Assembly (NCBI GenBank): GCA_012798185.1
Contig: JAAZNS010000403.1
Span: forward strand, 1 to 10,961
Source of the DNA: Chloroflexota bacterium
GTDB taxonomy: Bacteria > Chloroflexota > Anaerolineae > Anaerolineales > UBA4823
Length of the DNA stretch: 10,961 nucleotides
Direction of reading: 5' to 3'
In this document: piece by piece, positions 6,939 through 10,961 of the stretch
Numbering within the stretch: position 1 is the first letter of the stretch
Layout: each line of letters opens with the position of its first letter
The notes under the pieces: model-generated
Told to the model about the DNA's origin: nothing
Databases searched by the model: none
The model's input: the letters and a program-made list of their open reading frames with translations, nothing else
Made by a program: the position numbers and the translations under genes

Positions 6939-7294
6939 TGCTATCCTGGAAAGAAGTTGTATCCTCAATGTGTGATACTGCTCCAATGTCTTAAGATAAT
7001 CACTGCGTAAAAAATGAACTAAGAGGGCACCATGGCAGAAATGTTTCAATTATATACCGGAATGATTTTAAATTGCCCAACACACTTGAAAAACCTTGAA
7101 TGGTATGAAAATATTGCCGGGTATCAATCAACCGGGCGGGCACTAAGGGATTTCCCAAATAAATTGCCTGATACCGGTTCCGTAAATCCATATGATACAT
7201 CTCATAGTTCTCAACAACTTGACCAATGAACATTTCGGTTATCGTCAATCAGGATTACAATACTTCGATAAAACTAATCATAAAGGATACTACC
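6939..7294. other. Divergent intergenic spacer between protease and C-S lyase
   Basis: About 356 bp with no supported gene; short frames on both strands lack ribosome binding sites and recognisable motifs. If the protease uses an earlier TTG start, the left part (to 7049) is coding. A perfect minus-strand TATAAT (7054-7049) is a possible -10 for the protease, without a well-placed -35; TTGGGC at 7080-7075 is the nearest. On the plus strand a TACAAT at 7256-7261 may be the -10 for the C-S lyase gene, also with a weak -35. An imperfect inverted repeat, CCGGGTATCA near 7117-7126 and TGATACCGG near 7168-7176, lies between them. Confidence 0.4.
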
Positions 7295-8449
7295 ATGCCA
7301 ATTGATTTCGACTTTTTGCCAAACCGGCGAGACAGCGACAGCGAAAAATGGCACGCATTCGATGAGAATGTGCTTCCCATGTGGGTCGCCGATATGGATT
7401 TTCTTTCACCTCCTGCAGTAATTCGTGCTTTGCAGGAAAGGGTCGCACATGGAGTTTTTGGCTATGGCGTAAAGGCGCACCCATTCATCGAAGCGATTAT
7501 CGAGCGGATGGAACGTTTTTATCATTGGCATGTTACACCTGAGGAAGTAGTATTATTGCCGGGTGTTATTCCCGGTTTTCATCTGGCGTGTTTGGCAGTG
7601 TGCGAAGAAAACCAGGGTGTTTTAGTGCAAACACCAGTCTACACACCGTTGTTATTTGCCGCCAAGACAACCAACCGACTGCCTCAAGAAGCGCCCTTGT
7701 CGTCAGATGCAATGGGATATTATTACACTGACTGGGATGCATTTGAAACAACCATCGACAACCGAACTCAATTGTTTATCTTATGTAACCCGCATAATCC
7801 GGTAGGGAGAGTGTATAAGCAGGAAGAGCTGTTAAAAATTGCAGAGATTTGTTTACAAAAGGGTGTGATTATTTGTTCAGACGAAATCCATTGCGATTTG
7901 ATCTTCCCTGGACACACACACATCCCTATTGCTTCTTTGGATAATGAAATTGCGCAAAATACAATTACCCTTATGTCGCCCAGCAAAACATATAATCTGG
8001 CAGGTTTGAAGTGTTCTTACGCGATAATACAAAATCCAGATTTGCGTGAAAGGTATCGATCGGCTGCCCGCGGATTAATCAGCTCGGTCAATCTTTTAGG
8101 ATTAGTCGCCGGACTGGCTGCTTACCGGGAGGCTGAAGCATGGCTGAAAGAATTGATGGATTATCTGACGCAAAACCGCGATACGCTGGCGCAATTCATC
8201 CGATCATATCTGCCGGGTATCTCGATGTTTCAGCCGGAGGGCACCTATCTGGCATGGCTGGATTGCCGCCAGTTAAATATCCCCGGGGAACCAGGAGAAT
8301 TTTTCTTACGAAATGCTCGTGTGGCATTGAATGACGGAAAGATCTATGGCAAAGAGGGCGAGGGTTTTGTGCGCTTGAATTTTGGATGCCCTCGATTGAT
8401 GTTGTTAGAAGCCCTTGAACGAATGAAAAACGCAGTCTTTGTAAAATAG
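7295..8449 (+). CDS. PatB/MalY-type pyridoxal-phosphate C-S lyase (cystathionine beta-lyase family)
   Basis: A 384-residue fold-type I PLP enzyme of the MalY/PatB group, which cleaves the C-S bond of cystathionine or cysteine conjugates to give a thiol, pyruvate and ammonia. The opening MPIDFDFLPNRRDSDSEKWH, the block VLPMWVADMDF (26-36), the NPHNPVGR motif at 165-172, SDEIHCDLIFPG (195-206) and PSKTYNLAGLKCS around Lys231, the Schiff-base lysine, are all family signatures. RLNFGCPR ends at Arg367, the likely substrate-carboxylate arginine. The frame is open from an ATG at 7226, but the ATG at 7295 has AAAGGA 7 nt upstream and begins where family members begin. It could equally be annotated as an aminotransferase of the MalY group; the C-S lyase role is inferred from family. 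Its stop is 5 bp from the stop of the leftward ABC gene. Confidence 0.88.
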   Translation: MPIDFDFLPNRRDSDSEKWHAFDENVLPMWVADMDFLSPPAVIRALQERVAHGVFGYGVKAHPFIEAIIERMERFYHWHVTPEEVVLLPGVIPGFHLACLAVCEENQGVLVQTPVYTPLLFAAKTTNRLPQEAPLSSDAMGYYYTDWDAFETTIDNRTQLFILCNPHNPVGRVYKQEELLKIAEICLQKGVIICSDEIHCDLIFPGHTHIPIASLDNEIAQNTITLMSPSKTYNLAGLKCSYAIIQNPDLRERYRSAARGLISSVNLLGLVAGLAAYREAEAWLKELMDYLTQNRDTLAQFIRSYLPGISMFQPEGTYLAWLDCRQLNIPGEPGEFFLRNARVALNDGKIYGKEGEGFVRLNFGCPRLMLLEALERMKNAVFVK

Positions 8450-8454
8450 ACCGA

Positions 8455-9156
8455 TTAATGAATATTTGCAGTTGCTTTTTCCTGCCCTTCCACCATTCCA
8501 TCGAGAATTCGGATGATGCGCTGCGTCCGCTCTGCCACTTCTGCGGCGTGGGTGACGACGATCACGGTTGTACCTAATTTTTCGTTCAATCCAAGCAATA
8601 TTTTCATGATCTCCTCGCCGGATTTGCTATCCAGGTTGCCGGTAGGTTCATCAGCGAGGATTATTGCGGGTTCATTGACCAGCGCGCGGGCAATTGCTAC
8701 CCTCTGTTGCTGACCGCCTGAGAGTTCGTTAGGACGGTGGTTCATGCGGTCTCCCAATCCGACAGCTTCTAAAGCTTGCCGGGCAGTTGCCCGGATATTT
8801 ATCTTTTTATTGGAATAGCGCAAGGGAAGCTCAACATTGGCTAGGGCAGTAGCGCGAGGCAATAAATTAAAGCTTTGAAAAACAAAACCAACTTTCCGGT
8901 TGCGAATAGAAGCCAACTGATTATCTTTTAATTGGGAAACATTTTCGCCGTCTAAAATGTACTCTCCAGAGGTTGGCCGGTCAAGGCATCCCAAAATATT
9001 CATCAGAGTGGATTTTCCCGAACCGGAGGGACCCATAATGGCGACAATTTCGCCGCGCCTGATTTTTATCGACAACCCGCAAAGCGCACGTACTTCGATG
9101 GACCCCATTTTATATATCTTCGTAATATTCTCTGCTTCGATCACCCAAGGGTTCAT
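8455..9156 (-). CDS. ABC transporter ATP-binding protein, LolD/MacB type
   Basis: A 233-residue nucleotide-binding subunit. Walker A GPSGSGKST is at 42-50, Q-loop Gln94 in FVFQSFNLLPRATALANVELPL, signature LSGGQQQR at 145-152, Walker B IILADE (165-170) with the catalytic Glu170, D-loop GNLDS and H-loop His203. The FQSFNLLP and ALANVELPL wording is typical of the LolD/MacB/FtsE-like group, which powers FtsX/MacB-type permeases for lipoprotein or peptide export rather than classic import. The start at 9156 has an AAAGGGA just upstream and matches the family N-terminus; an in-frame extension to an ATG at 9294 adds 46 unconserved residues over a leader hairpin and is rejected. No permease gene is adjacent on either side, so the partner must be encoded elsewhere. 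Confidence 0.9.
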   Translation of the reverse strand: MNPWVIEAENITKIYKMGSIEVRALCGLSIKIRRGEIVAIMGPSGSGKSTLMNILGCLDRPTSGEYILDGENVSQLKDNQLASIRNRKVGFVFQSFNLLPRATALANVELPLRYSNKKINIRATARQALEAVGLGDRMNHRPNELSGGQQQRVAIARALVNEPAIILADEPTGNLDSKSGEEIMKILLGLNEKLGTTVIVVTHAAEVAERTQRIIRILDGMVEGQEKATANIH

Positions 9157-9233
9157 TTTTTTCCCTTTTATCTTAAAGTAAAGACGATATGTAAATAAAT
9201 GAAAGGAGAAAAAACACCTACCAGGATGTATAA

Positions 9234-9262
9234 AAGCGTTCAGTATTTCCCAATGAACGCTT
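9234..9262 (-). promoter_or_regulatory. Leader hairpin in the 5' region of the ABC ATPase gene
   Basis: A perfect 9-bp inverted repeat, AAGCGTTCA (9234-9242) and TGAACGCTT (9254-9262), with an 11-nt loop. Transcribed leftward it lies about 80 nt before the ABC start and is followed by a short T-rich stretch (CTTTTAT). It could be an attenuator, an mRNA-stability element, or a protein-binding palindrome; the sequence does not decide. Confidence 0.5.
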
Positions 9263-9298
9263 GATTTTTCGCTTAGCAGCAGAAAAGATTCCATAATT

Positions 9299-9328
9299 AT
9301 TCTACCCTAATTAACGATATAGTACCAA
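9299..9328 (-). promoter_or_regulatory. Candidate promoter for the ABC ATPase gene
   Basis: Minus strand: TTGGTA (9328-9323), an 18-nt spacer, TAGAAT (9304-9299). The predicted start is near 9291, giving a leader of about 135 nt that contains the hairpin at 9234-9262. The -10 is good and the -35 moderate. Confidence 0.45.
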
Positions 9329-9393
9329 GTAAACGAGATTGTTGAAAAGAATAGTTCTATAGAAATACGCACTAAATTTTTTAAAAAAGCGTG

Positions 9394-9413
9394 TTATTGA
9401 ATAGTTTCAATAA
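9394..9413. promoter_or_regulatory. 20-bp palindrome resembling an Fnr-type box
   Basis: TTATTGAA (9394-9401), 4 bases, then its exact complement TTCAATAA (9406-9413). The inner 14 bases read TTGAA-N4-TTCAA, one base per half-site away from the Fnr consensus TTGAT-N4-ATCAA. It lies about 95 bp upstream of the ABC promoter region and 270 bp upstream of the GltD-like start. It is a possible operator; AT-rich background makes chance occurrence more likely than usual. Confidence 0.35.
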
Positions 9414-9574
9414 ATAAGTGGCAAATAAGAAAAATCATAAAAATTTAGAAAATTGTTTGAAAATATGCTGATATTTCCAAAATATGTTTATAATTGATTA
9501 AAATAGTGGAATTTGAGATGGTTTGGCAGCGCTCAATATGATATTAAACGAGCAGAATCATGCAATAATGTGCT

Positions 9575-9603
9575 GGTGACAACCGTCACAAAAAGAACGT
9601 GAC
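9575..9603. promoter_or_regulatory. Crp-like operator with third half-site upstream of GltD-like gene
   Basis: GGTGA (9575-9579), 6 bases, TCACA (9586-9590): one base from the Crp consensus TGTGA-N6-TCACA. The GTGAC/GTCAC arms are perfect complements. A third direct GTGAC copy is at 9599-9603. If TATTAT at 9636-9641 is the -10 of the GltD-like gene, the operator centre lies near -65, close to the class I activator position of Crp. The regulator and effector are unknown. Confidence 0.5.
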
Positions 9604-9683
9604 ATCCGCGACTGAGATTAAACAAAGTTTACCGATATTATCGTATCAGGAAACAACGAAGAATAGAGATAGAGAGGTGCTAG

Positions 9684-10961
9684 ATGCAGGCTATTCCTGG
9701 TGAATTTTTGGCAATTGATCGTAAATCCCGAAAATATATTCCCTTTTTTGATGTAGATACCCGCGATCCAAGCATTCGCGTTTGTGATTTTAATGATGTG
9801 ATGATCCCGCTGGATGCAGAGCGTGCCATGCTGGAAGCTTCGCGGTGTGTGCATTGCCCCGATCCAGCGGCTTGTGTTATTGCATGCCCTCTCCATAACG
9901 ATATTCCCTCGGCAATGTGGCTAATCGAGCAGGGTGAGTTTTTAGAAGCCGCAAAACTTTATCGGCAAACCAGCTCTATGCCGGAAATTTGCAGCAGGGT
10001 ATGCCCACATGATCAATTGTGCCAGGGTTCCTGTGCTCACAATAAAATGCATGAGCCGGTATTAACTGGCGCGTTGGAGGCTTTTATCACTTGTTATGAG
10101 CGGGAAACGGTGGGGGTCGAGATACCGGTGGGAACACCAACTGGAAAGAAAGTTGCCATAGTCGGCGCCGGACCGGCAGGATTATCTTGCGCTGAGCAGC
10201 TGGTTCAGATGGGCCACGAGGTAACTGTTTTTGAATCGAAACCATCGCCGGGCGGTTTATTGCTTTATGGCATTCCGAATTTCAAATTATGCAAGGAAGT
10301 TGTATTTGCCCGCATGGGTGACCTTGAGCGTGCCGGTGTAAAATTTGTTACCAATACCTATATCGGTAAAGATAAAACGGTCGATCAACTCTTTGAAGAG
10401 GGGTTTGATGCCGTTTTCATCGGTGTAGGTACGGAAATCGATGCGCCTATGGAAGTCCCCGGGGAGGATTTGCCCGGGGTTTATAAAGCCACCGAGTTTC
10501 TTATCCGTGCAAATGTCGATTTGGATTCAATGCCCCCAGGCATGGATACCCGTCCTGAAGTGGGAAAGAAAGTTGCTGTTATCGGCGGCGGCGATACAGC
10601 CTCCGACTGCTTGCGCACTGCATTACGAATGCAAGCCGAAGAGGTATTTTGTCTATACCGCCGCACCGAAAATGAGATGCCGGGAGGGAAAAAAGACCGC
10701 AAGCTTGCCCGTGAAGAGGGCGCAAAATATCAATTCCTTACCCAGCCGGTAAGATTTATCCCTGATGAAACAGGTCATCTGGCGAAAATCGAATGTATCC
10801 GCATGGAATTGGGCGAGCCGGATGCCAAAGGCAGACGCCGACCGGTACCCATCGAAGGGTCTAATTTTATCGTCGAAGCCGATACTGCGATCCTGGCTTT
10901 GGGTTATTGGCCTGATCCGGTCATTGGTGAAACCACCCCCGGATTAGAAACGAAGAATTAT
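9684..10961 (+). CDS. GltD-like NAD(P)H-dependent Fe-S/FAD oxidoreductase (glutamate synthase small-subunit family), 3' end beyond window
   Basis: Open for 426 codons from ATG 9684 to the window edge with no stop. The N-terminal domain has the two cysteine clusters of GltD-type proteins: Cys55, Cys58, Cys64, Cys68 (SRCVHCPDPAACVIACPLHNDIP) and Cys103, Cys107, Cys113, Cys117 (ICSRVCPHDQLCQGSC), expected to bind [4Fe-4S] clusters. The FAD site is VGAGPAGLS (160-168) and the NAD(P)H site VIGGGDTASDC (299-309); GYWPDP near 408-413 is the late FAD-contact region. GltD passes electrons from NADPH to the GltB glutamate synthase. The same architecture also occurs in NfnB/SudA-type ferredoxin:NADP oxidoreductases and as partners of formate dehydrogenase or hydrogenase, and the visible part cannot separate these. 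About 50 residues precede the first cysteine. The ribosome binding site GAGAGG lies 6 nt before the ATG. The Crp-like operator upstream suggests regulated expression. Confidence 0.88.
   Translation, partial: MQAIPGEFLAIDRKSRKYIPFFDVDTRDPSIRVCDFNDVMIPLDAERAMLEASRCVHCPDPAACVIACPLHNDIPSAMWLIEQGEFLEAAKLYRQTSSMPEICSRVCPHDQLCQGSCAHNKMHEPVLTGALEAFITCYERETVGVEIPVGTPTGKKVAIVGAGPAGLSCAEQLVQMGHEVTVFESKPSPGGLLLYGIPNFKLCKEVVFARMGDLERAGVKFVTNTYIGKDKTVDQLFEEGFDAVFIGVGTEIDAPMEVPGEDLPGVYKATEFLIRANVDLDSMPPGMDTRPEVGKKVAVIGGGDTASDCLRTALRMQAEEVFCLYRRTENEMPGGKKDRKLAREEGAKYQFLTQPVRFIPDETGHLAKIECIRMELGEPDAKGRRRPVPIEGSNFIVEADTAILALGYWPDPVIGETTPGLETKNY

Larger units (their letters stand above)
9157..9683. other. AT-rich divergent regulatory spacer between ABC ATPase and GltD-like gene
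   Basis: This 527-bp stretch holds no gene I can support. From left to right it contains the ABC leader hairpin (9234-9262), a promoter for the ABC gene (9299-9328), an 8-bp Fnr-like palindrome (9394-9413), an isolated plus-strand TATAAT (9489-9494) without a good -35, a Crp-like operator with an extra half-site (9575-9603), and a TATTAT (9636-9641) that may be the -10 for the GltD-like gene. Confidence 0.55.

Noticed and set aside
7000..7248. Reading frames on both strands in the protease/C-S lyase spacer
   Set aside because: They have TTG or poorly placed starts, no ribosome binding site and no recognisable motif. They overlap the candidate promoters.
9157..9294. 46-residue N-terminal extension of the ABC ATPase from ATG 9294
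   Set aside because: The extension is not ABC-like, runs over the leader hairpin and nearly coincides with the predicted transcription start. ATG 9156 has a ribosome binding site and the family N-terminus.
9523..9545. Possible sigma54 promoter near TTTGGCAGCGCTCAATAT
   Set aside because: The GG is present, but the downstream GC element at the required spacing is absent.
9618..9896. 92-codon minus-strand frame at the GltD-like start
   Set aside because: It is antisense to the conserved cysteine-rich N-terminus of the GltD-like gene and has no supporting motif.

Overview
The window looks like a chromosomal segment of a Chloroflexota bacterium, probably an Anaerolineae-like anaerobe. This is an inference from gene content: an AIM24-family protein next to a CASTOR/POLLUX-type channel, a deazaflavin (F420)-type nitroreductase, a secreted trypsin-like protease with a YLP-type linker, a PatB-type C-S lyase and an Fe-S/FAD GltD-like subunit. 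Coding sequence has moderate GC and intergenic DNA is clearly AT-rich. There is no rRNA, tRNA, CRISPR array, phage gene or transposase. Most of the window reads as ordinary housekeeping or accessory metabolism; the most unusual signals are in the non-coding DNA.

Layout, left to right. The N-terminal 63 codons of dihydroxyacetone kinase subunit DhaK run leftward off the edge, with a good sigma70-type promoter. After a 469-bp AT-rich divergent spacer come two rightward genes: an AIM24/TIGR00266 protein and a two-TM, double-RCK CASTOR/POLLUX-like ion channel. The channel gene converges on a HAD-family phosphatase across a 108-122 bp nested inverted repeat that looks like a small non-autonomous mobile element. 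The phosphatase and an MBL-fold hydrolase diverge from two back-to-back, near-consensus promoters. The right-hand promoter moves the MBL start 22 codons downstream of the longest reading frame. A Ddn-like flavin/F420 oxidoreductase follows, probably in the same transcript.

A leftward secreted trypsin-like protease with a C-terminal PPC-like domain then ends 9 bp from the Ddn-like gene. It is divergent from a rightward PatB/MalY-type PLP C-S lyase. That gene in turn ends 5 bp from a leftward LolD/MacB-type ABC ATPase that has no permease gene beside it and carries a leader hairpin. After another AT-rich spacer of about 530 bp, holding a Crp-like operator and an Fnr-like palindrome, a GltD-like Fe-S/FAD/NAD(P)H oxidoreductase runs rightward off the window; it has no stop codon here.

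The genes do not form one pathway. Likely transcription units are dhaK; AIM24 plus channel; HAD alone; MBL plus Ddn-like; protease alone; C-S lyase alone; ABC ATPase alone; and the GltD-like gene with whatever follows it. No previously undescribed multi-gene system is evident. The best leads are the nested repeat, the regulatory palindromes before the GltD-like gene, and the orphan ABC ATPase with its structured leader.
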